The notes under the pieces are model-generated. The model was given only the letters and a program-made list of their open reading frames with translations. It had not been told where the DNA came from and did no database searches. The position numbers were made by a program, and so were the translations under genes. DNA of 64,000 nt from Streptomyces pseudovenezuelae (GTDB taxonomy: Bacteria > Actinomycetota > Actinomycetes > Streptomycetales > Streptomycetaceae), in the NCBI RefSeq assembly GCF_001513955.1, contig NZ_KQ948151.1, positions 245,479 through 309,478 on the forward strand, given 5' to 3'. Of this stretch, positions 35,693-44,662 are shown in pieces. Within the stretch, counting starts at the first letter, position 1. The number at the start of each line of letters is the position of its first letter.

Positions 35693-36850
35693 TCACGGGG
35701 CCGGCGGCGAGGACGGGGCGGCCAAGGCCCGTAGCGCGCCGACCGGTTTGCGCAGTCCGTAGGCGACCACGGTCGACGTCCCGTCGGCATGGCCCCAGGT
35801 CAGCAGCGCGCGTCCGTCGGTGACGCTGCCCTGCACGGTGGTGGCGGCGCCGAGAAGCGGCAGACGGCCGACGATCTTGAGGGTGAGACCGGCGACCTCG
35901 GTCCAGAAGTAGTCGTCCTGCGGCGGTCCCGGCGAAGGCAGACCGAGGACGGACGCCGCCGCGGTCCTGCCCTGGGCGACGGCGTTGGACCAGAACGGCG
36001 CACGCCGGTCGGGCAGTGTGCCGTCGCCGCGGAAGTAGGTGACGTCGCCAGCGGCGAACACGCCGGGCACGGTGGTGGCGCAGGCATGGTCGATGCCGAC
36101 GCCGAGACGGTCGGCGAGGCCCGTCCCCGCCAGCCAGTCGACGCAGGGGACCTCTCCGGCACAGGTGACCACCAGGTCCGCGGTGAGTTCGGTCCCGTCG
36201 GGGAGCGCCACGCCGCGCACGGGGTCGCCGGTCAGGGTGGCGAAGCCGGTGGCCTGGACGAACCGGATGCCGTACTCCGCGGCGCGTGCGGTGATCACGG
36301 CGGACAGGTGACCGCCGAGGATGCGTTCCAGCGGCTGGTCGGTGTCCACGACGGTGACCGGGATGCCGCGGGCGACGCAGGCGCTCGCCACCTCCATACC
36401 GAGGAAGCCCGCGCCCAGCACGATCGCCGAGCCGGCGTCCGCCAGGCGGGCGCGGAGCAGGCGGGCGTCGTCCAGTGTGCGCAGGACGAGTTCGCCCCGC
36501 TGCCCGGGGGCGGCAAGCCGACGGGCGTCCGCGCCGGTGGCGACGATCAGCGCGTCGTAGTCGACCTGTCGGCCGTCTGCGGTGGTGACGGTGCGGCCGC
36601 GGGTGTCGGCGGTGACGGCGGGCGAGCGGATGACCTCGGCGTCGAGTCCGTCCAGAACCAGCCCGAGGGTGTGGTCGGCGGCCGGGTCTTTCAGAACGGC
36701 CTTGGACAGGGGCGGGCGGGAGTAGGCGCCGTGTTCTTCCGCGCCGATGATCGTGAGGGGGCCGGTGTGACCGAGGGCGCGCAGGTGGCGGGCGGCGGTG
36801 ATGCCGGCGAGCGACTCGCCGACGATGAGCACCGAGCGCCGTGCGGTCAC
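35693..36850 (-). CDS. FAD-dependent ferredoxin reductase for the P450
   Basis: 385-residue flavoprotein that passes electrons from NAD(P)H to the adjacent ferredoxin. It has the N-terminal FAD site (VLIVGESLAGITAARHL, with AYSRPPLSK), DALIVATGADARRL, the NAD(P) site (IVLGAGFLGMEVAS), and the second FAD motif VPGVFAAGDVTYF. The C-terminal reductase domain is about 85 residues. The family is the putidaredoxin-reductase/rubredoxin-reductase type. GTG at 36850 overlaps the ferredoxin stop by four bases (GTGA), so the two are coupled. Last gene of the P450-ferredoxin-reductase operon. Confidence 0.92.
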   Translation of the reverse strand: MTARRSVLIVGESLAGITAARHLRALGHTGPLTIIGAEEHGAYSRPPLSKAVLKDPAADHTLGLVLDGLDAEVIRSPAVTADTRGRTVTTADGRQVDYDALIVATGADARRLAAPGQRGELVLRTLDDARLLRARLADAGSAIVLGAGFLGMEVASACVARGIPVTVVDTDQPLERILGGHLSAVITARAAEYGIRFVQATGFATLTGDPVRGVALPDGTELTADLVVTCAGEVPCVDWLAGTGLADRLGVGIDHACATTVPGVFAAGDVTYFRGDGTLPDRRAPFWSNAVAQGRTAAASVLGLPSPGPPQDDYFWTEVAGLTLKIVGRLPLLGAATTVQGSVTDGRALLTWGHADGTSTVVAYGLRKPVGALRALAAPSSPPAP

Positions 36851-37044
36851 GACAGGACCCGCAGGGCGGCAACAGGGCAGGCGTTGACGGCCGCGCGGGC
36901 GGCGGGTCGATGCTCGTCGGGGACGTCGGTGCCCTCGAAGTGGTAGGTCAGTTCGGCTTCGTCGTCCAGGCTGAAGACGTCGGGAGCCTGGTCGGCGCAC
37001 AGGCCGTGGCCTTCACAGCGTGGATGGTCGACGGAGATCTTCAT
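36847..37044 (-). CDS. 3Fe-4S ferredoxin for the P450
   Basis: 65-residue electron carrier. Iron ligands are Cys10 and Cys16 in RCEGHGLCADQAPDVF and the distal Cys in VNACPVAAL. The CxxHxxC-like spacing with His/Gly in place of a cysteine is the pattern of actinobacterial [3Fe-4S] (or [3Fe-4S]/[4Fe-4S]-switching) P450 partners such as SoyB. ATG at 37044 follows GAGGA. It lies 42 bp after the P450 and overlaps the reductase, which makes a complete class I P450 redox chain. Confidence 0.93.
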   Translation of the reverse strand: MKISVDHPRCEGHGLCADQAPDVFSLDDEAELTYHFEGTDVPDEHRPAARAAVNACPVAALRVLS

Positions 37045-37086
37045 GGTGCTGTCCTCAGCAGTCCTGGGATGAGCGAGCGGCGGGAT

Positions 37087-38271
37087 TCAGGCCGGGATGA
37101 GTTCGAGCGGCAGTCGCTCAAGGCAGTGGATGATGTTGTTCAGAGCCCACTCGGGTGTGCCGGTCACCTCGATGCGGTCGACACGTTCGAGCAGGGCGTG
37201 GAGGATCGCGGAGGTCTCCATGCGGGCCAGGCCCTGGCCGGCGCAGCCGTGGGTGCCCTGTCCGAAGCCGAGTTGGCGGGCGGCGTCCCGGCGGATGTCG
37301 AACGTGTCCGGGTCGTCCCACTCCAGCGGGTCGCGGTTGGCGGAGCCGTACAGGACTAGTACCCGGGAGCCCTCGGCGAGGGGGACGCCCGCCAGTTCCG
37401 TGTCGCGCGCGGCGATGCGGCCGAAGGCACGGATCGGGGATTCGTAGCGGACGACCTCGTTGACCGCCTTCGGGACGAGGCCGGGGTCCGCCTTCAGCAG
37501 GCGCCACTGTTCGGGGTGGGTGGCGAACAGGTGCAGAGCGCTGGATATGGCGCTGATCGTGGTGTCCAGGGAGGGCGCCAGGTAGTCGAGCATCATGGTG
37601 GCGCACTCGGCCGGCATGATCCGGCCCTCCTCGGAGGCGCGCAGCAGGTCGTCCCCCATGCTGCCGTCCAGCACGGACCGGTCGCGCACGACACCGCGGG
37701 CGTAGCGCAGCATGCCGAGGGACGCGGGAAGGGCGCGGACCGCTTGGCGGTTGAACGGGCCCAGCGCGTCGAAGGCGGCGCCCGCCCAGCGCAGCAGGTG
37801 CTCACGGCCCTGCTGAGGCCAGCCGACCAGGTCGGGGACGACCGACATCGGCAGCGCCGTGGCGACCTCCACCGCATCGACCGTGCGCCGCGCCACGGCT
37901 GCCTCGACCACCGCGGCCGCCTGCTGCTCGACCGTGTCCTTCATCGCGCGCAGTGCCCTGGGGGTCAGGCGGTGCGCGAGAAGGGAACGGCGGCGGGCGT
38001 GCTCCTCGCCGTCACTGCACAGCGTGGTGCCCTGGCCCACACGGTTGGCGACGGGGTTGAGGCCGACGCCGCCCGAGGAGACGAAGGTGTCGTCGTCCAG
38101 CAGTACCTGCTTGCACTCGGCGTACCGCGGCAGCGCGTAGACCTTGTGCTTGCTGAGCCGGACCACGGGGCCGAGGTCGCGCAGCGCGGCGTAGTGCGGA
38201 TAGGTGTCGCGGATGGCCGACGCCGCATACAGGTCGGGGTGGTAGACGGGAATCTCCGTACGTACGGGCAT
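37087..38271 (-). CDS. Cytochrome P450, CYP199-like aromatic-acid monooxygenase
   Basis: 394-residue soluble bacterial P450. The haem ligand is Cys343 in FGQGTHGCAGQGLARME; the K-helix ExxR is E272-R275 (NEVVRYESP); the I-helix has D236-T237 in LAPSLDTTISAI, where Pro-Ser replaces the usual Gly-Gly. The C-terminal half (SANRDPLEWDDPDTFDIRRD, and NNIIHCLERLPLELIPA at the end) closely recalls the CYP199 family, which O-demethylates 4-methoxybenzoate and relatives. I infer an aromatic acid substrate. ATG at 38271 follows AGGAGG. Its promoter region is nearly a copy of that of the dioxygenase operon at 46.8 kb. Confidence 0.92.
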   Translation of the reverse strand: MPVRTEIPVYHPDLYAASAIRDTYPHYAALRDLGPVVRLSKHKVYALPRYAECKQVLLDDDTFVSSGGVGLNPVANRVGQGTTLCSDGEEHARRRSLLAHRLTPRALRAMKDTVEQQAAAVVEAAVARRTVDAVEVATALPMSVVPDLVGWPQQGREHLLRWAGAAFDALGPFNRQAVRALPASLGMLRYARGVVRDRSVLDGSMGDDLLRASEEGRIMPAECATMMLDYLAPSLDTTISAISSALHLFATHPEQWRLLKADPGLVPKAVNEVVRYESPIRAFGRIAARDTELAGVPLAEGSRVLVLYGSANRDPLEWDDPDTFDIRRDAARQLGFGQGTHGCAGQGLARMETSAILHALLERVDRIEVTGTPEWALNNIIHCLERLPLELIPA

Positions 38272-38398
38272 GCGGAAGCCCTCCTGAAGGAGCTGCGAAA
38301 GAGCGGAGGCAAGAAGGTGGGGTGGAGCGAGCTGGTCCGTGGGCGGCTGCCGGCGTGCAGACCCGGTGAGTGCCCGCGCCGTCGGCGCAACAACGCCG

Positions 38399-38480
38399 TA
38401 ATGACGAAATACTCAAGCTTGATGGAATGCGTCGTCAAGGGTTGCGGCAGAGAAAAACGATGAACTCATCAGAACTGCGG
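38399..38480 (-). promoter_or_regulatory. P450 operon promoter with paired TetR-type operators
   Basis: On the minus strand, a -35 TTGACG (complement of 38431-38436) lies 17-18 bases from a -10-like GAGTAT. Plus-strand landmarks: TGACGA-AA-TACTCA at 38402-38415, the palindrome TCAAGCTTGA at 38413-38422, and CGATGA-AC-TCATCA at 38458-38471. The order, spacing and flanks match the region at 46800-46879. Confidence 0.65.
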
Positions 38481-38505
38481 GATCTCTCCACACTCCGCGG
38501 CGCCG

Positions 38506-40665
38506 CTACAGGACGGAGGGAGACTCCGAGGGCCCGGCGTGGTGCTCCTCGCCCAGCTCGGCCCAGACCGTCTTGCCCTGCCGGGCATGACGCGTACCCC
38601 AGCGCTCGGCGAGCTGGGCGACGAGCAGCAGGCCGCGTCCGCCTTCGTCGAAGGCACGGGCCCGGCGCAGGTGGGGGGTGGTGCTGCCGGCGTCGGACAC
38701 CTCGCACAGCAGGGAGGAGTCACGGATGAGACGCAGACGGATGGGCGGACGGCCGTAGCGGATGGCGTTGGTGACCAGTTCGCTGACCACCAGTTCGGCG
38801 ACGAAGCCGAGGTCCTCCAGTCCCCAGGCAGCCAGCTGCCGGGCGACGCTCGCACGGGCCCGGGCGACGGCCGCCGGGTCGGCTTCCACGTCCCAGCCGG
38901 CGACCTGGCCGTCCCCGAGGGCGCGGGTGCGGGCCAGCAGCAGGGCGACATCGTCGTGCGGCCGGCCTGCCGCGGGCAGCAATGCCTGGAGCACGCTGTC
39001 GCAGGTGGCCTCCAGGCCCGCGGAGGGTTGTGTGAGGGCCTGGCACAGGAGCGTGACGCCTGCGTCGACATCGCGGTCGCGGGCTTCGACCAGGCCGTCG
39101 GTGTACAGGGCGAGGAGGCTGCCTTCGGGCAGCTCGATCTCCGCTGCCTCGAACGGCAGGCCTCCCAGGCCCAGCGGGGGGCCGGGAGGAATGTTCAGGA
39201 GCTCGACGGTGCCGTCGGCGCTCACCACCGCGGGCAGCGGGTGTCCCGCGCGGGCCAGGGAGCAGCGGCCGTCGACAGGGTCGTAGACGGCGTACAGGCA
39301 GGTGGCGCCGATGTCCCCGGCCGTCTCGGTGTCGGGGTCGGCCGAGGCCTCGGCGGACAGGCGGATGACGACGTCGTCCAGGTGTGTCAGCAGTTCCTCG
39401 GGAGGCAGGTCGACGTCGGCGAGGGTGCGGACCGCGGTCCGCAGGCGCCCCATGGTGGCGGCGGCGTGGATGCCGTGGCCGACGACGTCGCCCACCACCA
39501 GGGCGACCCGGGCACCGGACAGCGGGATCACGTCGTACCAGTCGCCGCCCGCCCCGGCCTCGGCACCGGCGGGCAGGTAGCGGCAGGCGACATCGACGGC
39601 GGCCTGCTCCGCCGTACGCCGTGGCAGCAGACTGCGCTGGAGAGTGAGGGCCGTGGCCCGGGCGTGTGTGTAGCGGCGGGCGTTGTCGATGGCCACGGCC
39701 GCCCTGGCCGCGATCTCCTGGGCGAGGAACAGATCCTCGTCGTCGTAGGGAAGCGGGGTGCGGTGACGGCCGAACCGCGCGACGCCGAGCGTGGCGCCGC
39801 GTGCGCTCAGCGGCACGACCAGCGTCGAGCGGGCAGCACGGGCGCCGAAGGTGTCGGCCGGATCTGTCGGCGTCGCCGCGTGCCGGGAGGGCCGGCCGTT
39901 GGTCAGGGCGCGAGCCGTGGCCGAGTCCTCCGGACAGGTGTGGCGCTCCCCCACCCGAGTCGTCGGCTCCTGACCGCCTTGCGCCGTCGACGTCTGCGCG
40001 ACCCGGTGCAGTACGAGCGGGTCCGGCGCCTCGGTGCCGTTCCCGTGCACCACGGAGTCGAGCAGGTCGACGGTGACGACGTCGGCGAAGTGGTCGAGGG
40101 CGAGGTCGGCCAGTTCCTGGGCGGTGCGCACGATGTCCAGCGTGGTCCCGATGCGCAGACCGGCGTCGTTCACCAAGGACAGACGCCACCGCAGTCGCCG
40201 GTCCCGCTCCTCCTGGAACGCCGTGACGCCCTGCTCGGAGGCGTCGTCCACGTATCCGTTCGCCATCACGAGCAACAGGCGCGATGCCGAGCTGACCAAC
40301 TCCGCGTCCTTGGTCAGCCGCGGCATTTCGGCAAGCAGTCTGTCCAGGACCACGCCCTGACCGAGCCGGAAGGCCCGCAACAACGCGGTGACCGGCGCGC
40401 CGTGTCCGGCCAGTCGACGGGCGCGTTCCAGTTCGGCGGCCGGCGCGTCGATCTCGCCCGGGTCGATGCCGAGTTCCAGTCCGGTCAGTACGCCGACGAC
40501 ATGCTCGGCGATGTTCTCGGACGTCATGCGGACGAGATCCTGATTGCTCCACAGGTCGGGAACCTCACGCCGCAGGCATCGCACCACGTCGGCGATCACC
40601 TCGTCCGCCTTCGACCCGAGGTCGCCGGCGACACGGGACACGAGGGATGCCGCCGTGTACTCCAC
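38506..40665 (-). CDS. RsbR/PucR-N-GAF-PP2C (SpoIIE-type)-HATPase regulator
   Basis: 719-residue signalling protein, second of its type in the window. Domains: helical N-terminal domain as in RsbR/PucR proteins (about 1-165; CLRREVPDLWSNQDL, RLGQGVVLDRLLAEM), GAF (about 170-340), PPM/SpoIIE phosphatase (about 355-590) and RsbW-like ATPase (about 600-715). Phosphatase metal residues are in AGGDWYDVIPL, GDVVGHGIHAAATM, YTDGLVEARD and PHDDVALL. The ATPase shows ELVVSELVTNAIRYG. GTG at 40665. It sits between the two halves of the aromatic-catabolic regulon, but has its own direction and a gap of 85 bp to DoxX. Confidence 0.9.
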   Translation of the reverse strand: MEYTAASLVSRVAGDLGSKADEVIADVVRCLRREVPDLWSNQDLVRMTSENIAEHVVGVLTGLELGIDPGEIDAPAAELERARRLAGHGAPVTALLRAFRLGQGVVLDRLLAEMPRLTKDAELVSSASRLLLVMANGYVDDASEQGVTAFQEERDRRLRWRLSLVNDAGLRIGTTLDIVRTAQELADLALDHFADVVTVDLLDSVVHGNGTEAPDPLVLHRVAQTSTAQGGQEPTTRVGERHTCPEDSATARALTNGRPSRHAATPTDPADTFGARAARSTLVVPLSARGATLGVARFGRHRTPLPYDDEDLFLAQEIAARAAVAIDNARRYTHARATALTLQRSLLPRRTAEQAAVDVACRYLPAGAEAGAGGDWYDVIPLSGARVALVVGDVVGHGIHAAATMGRLRTAVRTLADVDLPPEELLTHLDDVVIRLSAEASADPDTETAGDIGATCLYAVYDPVDGRCSLARAGHPLPAVVSADGTVELLNIPPGPPLGLGGLPFEAAEIELPEGSLLALYTDGLVEARDRDVDAGVTLLCQALTQPSAGLEATCDSVLQALLPAAGRPHDDVALLLARTRALGDGQVAGWDVEADPAAVARARASVARQLAAWGLEDLGFVAELVVSELVTNAIRYGRPPIRLRLIRDSSLLCEVSDAGSTTPHLRRARAFDEGGRGLLLVAQLAERWGTRHARQGKTVWAELGEEHHAGPSESPSVL

Positions 40666-40749
40666 ACTGTCGACGGTACGCCCCGCAGGAGGCGCGTGAA
40701 CGGTCGAGCACCGGCGGCTGCCCGTGTCCGACTGGCGGCCCCCGGACCG

Positions 40750-41103
40750 TCAGCCGGCGGCGATCGCCACCCCCGCGTACGCAACGGCCATAAGAGCGAG
40801 TACCGCGGCGGGCAGCGCTCGCCCGGGCGGGTCGCCATGGCGCAGGTGGACCACCGCGGCGGCCACCATGAGCACAGTCAGCCCGGCAGCGGCGGCCACC
40901 CCCAGCGGGACCGTGGCCAGTCCGAGCAGCAGTCCGGCGACTCCGGCGGTCTCCAGCACGCCGATCACTCGGTAGAGGCCCGGCGACATGCCGAGGTGGG
41001 CTGCCGCCTGACGCATGAACGGCACCGCGGCGATCTTCGCCAGCCCCAGGGGGAGGAAGATCAGCGACAGCGCGACGGCGAGGACGGTCTGTGCGGTGCT
41101 CAT
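40750..41103 (-). CDS. DoxX-family membrane protein
   Basis: 117-residue protein with four membrane helices (VLAVALSLIFLPLGLAKIAA, LETAGVAGLLLGLA, AAAAGLTVLMVAAAVVHL, AAVLALMAVAYAGVAIA). DoxX-like proteins often accompany oxidoreductases, and their precise role is unsettled. ATG at 41103 overlaps the acetoacetyl-CoA synthetase stop by four bases (ATGA). Last gene of the aromatic operon. Confidence 0.85.
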   Translation of the reverse strand: MSTAQTVLAVALSLIFLPLGLAKIAAVPFMRQAAAHLGMSPGLYRVIGVLETAGVAGLLLGLATVPLGVAAAAGLTVLMVAAAVVHLRHGDPPGRALPAAVLALMAVAYAGVAIAAG

Positions 41104-43067
41104 GCCGATCGGTCCCTGCGTTCAGCACCCAGGCGGGCGTAGTGGTCGATGAGCTCAGGGGCGTCCACGGCGGCCGGGTTGACGACCTGATCGACCGGGG
41201 CGCCCTGGAGGAGGCGTTTGACGGGCACTTCGAGCTTCTTGCCGGTGCGGGTGTGCGGGATCCCCGGTACTTCGAGGATGTCGTCGGGGACGTGGCGGGG
41301 TGAGACCCCGGTCCGGATCGCCTCCTTGATCTTCTCGTCGAGCGAGTCGTCCAGCGTCACGCCGGCGGCGAGGACCACGAACAGCGGCATCCAGTAGCCG
41401 CCGTCCGGCTCCTCCGCACCGATGACCAGGGCCTCGACGATCTCGGGAAGGCGCTCGACGGCGTCGTGGATGTCAGCGCTGCCCAGGCGCACACCGTTGC
41501 GGTTCAGCGTGCTGTCGGACCGGCCGTGCACGATCACCGAGCCGTGTCCCGTGACCGTGATCCAGTCGCCGTGCCGCCACACTCCTGGGAAGGAGGAGAA
41601 GTAGGCCTCCCGGTAGCGGGTGCCTTCGGGGTCGTTCCAGAAGTACAGCGGCATCGACGGCATCGGGCGGGTGACGACCAGCTCGCCGACCCGGTCCACG
41701 ACGGGGAAGCCCTCGGCGTCGTATGCCGCCAACGCCACGCCCAGCTGGGGCGCAGACAACTCCCCCGCCCACACCGGCGTGTTGGGCGCGCTGCCCGCGA
41801 AGCCCGACACCACGTCCGTCCCGCCGCTTATGGACGCCAGCAACACGCGGTCACCGACGTGGTCACGGACCCAGGGATAGGCGGAGGCGGGCAGGGCGGA
41901 GCCGGTGCAGCCGACGACCCGGATGGACGACAGGTCGTGGACCGAGGGATCGATGCCGAACTTGGCCATGCCCAGGAGGTATTGGGGGCTGGTGCCGAAC
42001 ACGGTCACGCGGTGGCGGGCGGCCAGCTTCCACAGGGTGTCGGGCTGGGCGAGGGGGGCCGGGCTGCCGTCGTAGGTGCAGGTGGTCGCGCCGGCCAGAA
42101 GGGTGGAGGCGACCAGGTTCCACATCATCCAGTGAGTGGTGGTGTACCAGAGCAGTCGATCGCCGGGACCGAGGTCCGAGTGCAGGCCGAGAGTCTTGAG
42201 GTGTTCGAGGAGAACGCCGCCGTGGCCGTGGACGATGCCCTTGGGCAGGCCGGTGGTGCCTGAGGAGAACACGACCCACAGCGGGTGGTCGAACGGCACG
42301 GGGGTGCAGGCGAGTTTCTCGGTGCGGGTGGCCGCGTCCTCCCACGGAATCACCAGTGACGGGTACGCCCGCGAGGGCCAGGGCAGGCTAACGTGGTCCA
42401 CCAGCAGCGTCGCCTTCAACGTGGGCAGCGCACCGGCGAGTTCGAGGGCGGCGTGGCGGCGGTCGTGGGTGGTGCCGTTGAAGAGGTAGCCGTCGGCGGC
42501 GATCAGCACGGTGGGCTGCAGCTGGGCGAAGCGGTCGGCGGCGGCCTTGGGGGCGTAGTCCTGTCCGCACACCGACCACACGGCGCCCAGGCTCGCGGCG
42601 GCGAGGAACGCGACGATCGCGTGCGGGGTGTTGGGCAGGTAGCCCACCACCCGGTCCCCCTTGCCGACGCCCAGATCGCGCAAGGTCGCGGCGACGGAGG
42701 CGACCTGGGCACGTAGGCGGCTCGCGGTCACCTCGTAGCAGGAGCCGGTCTCGTCGAGGGCGATGATCGCCACGGCGTCGTCGGCGAGGTTGCGCAGGGC
42801 GTGGTGGGCGTAGTTGAGCGTGGCACCGGGAAACCACCGGGCGCCGGGCATCCGCTCCTCCACCAGGACACGCTCGTACGGGGTGTCCGCGTCGATGTCG
42901 AAGTACTCCCACACCGCCGCCCAGAAGCCCTCCAGGTCGGTGACCGACCAGCGGTGCAGGGTGGCGTAGTCGGAGCCGGCCATCCCGGCGTGACGGGCGA
43001 AGTCCATGATGTTGCTGTCCGCGACGGCCTTCGGATCAGGCGTCGTGAAAGGGCTGGGCACGGTCAT
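41100..43067 (-). CDS. Acetoacetyl-CoA synthetase
   Basis: 655-residue adenylate-forming ligase that activates acetoacetate (or a related oxo acid) to its CoA thioester. The phosphate-binding loop is VVFSSGTTGLPKGIVHGHGG; others are SISGGTDVVSGF, GEDVFTR-like GELVVTRPMP, YFWNDPEGTRYREAYFSSFP, WRHGDWITVTGHGSVIVHGR and the C-terminal Lys in TRTGKKLEVPVK. Length and motifs fit the AacS subfamily rather than acetyl-CoA synthetase. ATG at 43067 overlaps the hydroxylase stop by ATGA. Downstream of an FAH-family hydrolase it would recover acetoacetate released from a ring-cleavage product. Confidence 0.9.
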   Translation of the reverse strand: MTVPSPFTTPDPKAVADSNIMDFARHAGMAGSDYATLHRWSVTDLEGFWAAVWEYFDIDADTPYERVLVEERMPGARWFPGATLNYAHHALRNLADDAVAIIALDETGSCYEVTASRLRAQVASVAATLRDLGVGKGDRVVGYLPNTPHAIVAFLAAASLGAVWSVCGQDYAPKAAADRFAQLQPTVLIAADGYLFNGTTHDRRHAALELAGALPTLKATLLVDHVSLPWPSRAYPSLVIPWEDAATRTEKLACTPVPFDHPLWVVFSSGTTGLPKGIVHGHGGVLLEHLKTLGLHSDLGPGDRLLWYTTTHWMMWNLVASTLLAGATTCTYDGSPAPLAQPDTLWKLAARHRVTVFGTSPQYLLGMAKFGIDPSVHDLSSIRVVGCTGSALPASAYPWVRDHVGDRVLLASISGGTDVVSGFAGSAPNTPVWAGELSAPQLGVALAAYDAEGFPVVDRVGELVVTRPMPSMPLYFWNDPEGTRYREAYFSSFPGVWRHGDWITVTGHGSVIVHGRSDSTLNRNGVRLGSADIHDAVERLPEIVEALVIGAEEPDGGYWMPLFVVLAAGVTLDDSLDEKIKEAIRTGVSPRHVPDDILEVPGIPHTRTGKKLEVPVKRLLQGAPVDQVVNPAAVDAPELIDHYARLGAERRDRSA

Positions 43068-44650
43068 GGTGTGGCGCTCCTCAGCAGGCTTCTGCCGGCG
43101 GTTCGTCGGAGACGGTGGGGGCTGCTCGTGGTGTGCAGGAGGGACGCCCAGTCGGGGCTTCCGGTGAAGTCGCGGCCGCCGGTGGGGACGACGTCCATGA
43201 CGACGCGGTCAGGGCGCAGCAGGACGGCCTCCGCGCGGCCGGCGCGCAGCCAGGCGGCGAGGGTGCCGTCGGCGCCGAGACCGGTGACGGGGATCGCCCG
43301 GGTGCCGAGTGCGCGGGCGAGGGCGTTCAGCGAGGGCGAGGGATCGGCCGTGGTCAGGAGGGCGAAGGAGTCGCCGAGCACGTCGTCAAGGCGGGTGCGC
43401 CGTCCGTCGGCGGTGATCCATGGTTGGGGGCAGAGCATTCCCGCAAGTCCCTTGCGGAGGCGGCGGCGTACGAGGGGTCCCGTGGTCAGGGGCGGGCTGA
43501 GGTCGCGGCCGGCCAGTTCGGTCAGGCCGGGTATGCGGCAGGCCGCGGCCAGGGCCCTGCGGCGTATCGCCGCGGCACTGTCCTGGCCGCCGGTCATGGC
43601 CCAGCCCATGGCGACCGCGAGCCGGATCATATGCCGGGCATGCGGCTTGCGTTCACTCTCGTACGTGTCCAGCATCCGCTCGGAACCGCCCTGTTGAAGG
43701 ACTCGGGCGAGCTTCCAGGTGAGGTTGTAGGCGTCCCGCAGGCCCGCGCACATCCCCTGCCCGATGAACGGCGGGGTGAGGTGGGCGGCATCGCCGAGCA
43801 GGAAGATCCGGCCGCTGCGCCACCGGTCGGCGATCTGCGCCCGGAAGGTGTACTGCGCCTCGCGGATGATCTCGAAGTCCCCCTCGTGCGACGGCGGCAG
43901 CCACGGAGCGACCAACTCGCGGACCGGCTGGGCCGCGCCCTCGCGCAGCCGGAACTCCCAGCGGTAACGGTCCTCACCGATGCGCGCGAAGGTCGCCGGC
44001 TGGTCCGGGTCACAGACCTGGTCGACCCCCTCCCAGGAGCGCACGTCGGCTGTCGTGCGGACGTCGATGACGGTCCAGCGTTCCTCGAAGCGCAGGTCCT
44101 CCCATACGGCGCCGATCGCCTCGCGGGTGAGGCTGTTCGCCCCGTCGCAGCCGAGCACCGCCTCGGCCCACAGGTGATGCTCACCGTCGTCGTCCCGATA
44201 CGTCACGCGCACAGGGCCCGCGGTGTCCGGGCCGATGCCGGTGACCTCCGCTCCGCGGCGAAGTTCGCATTCCGGGTGCCTGGCCAGGGCGTCGCGCAGC
44301 ACCCGCTCCAGCTCGGGCTGGTCGAACATGCTGGTCTGCGGGTAGCCGTGCAGGCCGTGCGCGGTGCGCCGGAACTCGGCCATCACCCGGTGCCGGGCGT
44401 CCAGCAGCCGCAGGCCGTTCGCCGGGCGGGCCATCGTGGCGAACTCCTCCCCCACGCCCGCGGCCTGGAGGATCCTGCGCACCTCGTCGTCAATGGCTGC
44501 GGCACGCGGAAGCGGGTAAATGTCCTTGTGGCGCTCCAGGACGACACTGCGGACTCCACGCCGGGCCAGGAGGAGGGCGGCGGTCACGCCCACAGGCCCG
44601 GCGCCGACGATCACCACGGGTACGTCTGCCCCGTTACGTTCGAAGATCAT
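43064..44650 (-). CDS. FAD-dependent aromatic hydroxylase, MhpA-like
   Basis: 528-residue class A flavin monooxygenase that hydroxylates a phenol to a catechol-type substrate. FAD/NADPH motifs: VVIVGAGPVGVTAALLLARR (GxGxxG), CDGANSLTREAIG (DG motif) and GRIFLLGDAAHLTPPFIGQG (GD motif). The C-terminal some 120 residues form the thioredoxin-like domain of the MhpA/PheA group. The closest remembered relatives are 3-(3-hydroxyphenyl)propionate hydroxylases. It lies 13 bp after the FAH gene and overlaps acetoacetyl-CoA synthetase. In the pathway it would prepare the diol for the extradiol dioxygenase encoded first in the operon. Confidence 0.9.
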   Translation of the reverse strand: MIFERNGADVPVVIVGAGPVGVTAALLLARRGVRSVVLERHKDIYPLPRAAAIDDEVRRILQAAGVGEEFATMARPANGLRLLDARHRVMAEFRRTAHGLHGYPQTSMFDQPELERVLRDALARHPECELRRGAEVTGIGPDTAGPVRVTYRDDDGEHHLWAEAVLGCDGANSLTREAIGAVWEDLRFEERWTVIDVRTTADVRSWEGVDQVCDPDQPATFARIGEDRYRWEFRLREGAAQPVRELVAPWLPPSHEGDFEIIREAQYTFRAQIADRWRSGRIFLLGDAAHLTPPFIGQGMCAGLRDAYNLTWKLARVLQQGGSERMLDTYESERKPHARHMIRLAVAMGWAMTGGQDSAAAIRRRALAAACRIPGLTELAGRDLSPPLTTGPLVRRRLRKGLAGMLCPQPWITADGRRTRLDDVLGDSFALLTTADPSPSLNALARALGTRAIPVTGLGADGTLAAWLRAGRAEAVLLRPDRVVMDVVPTGGRDFTGSPDWASLLHTTSSPHRLRRTAGRSLLRSATP

Positions 44651-44662
44651 GTGCTTCGGGTC

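Noticed and set aside
38539..41142. Plus-strand open frame of 867 codons over the PP2C and DoxX genes
   Set aside because: No domain; antisense to two clearly recognisable proteins.
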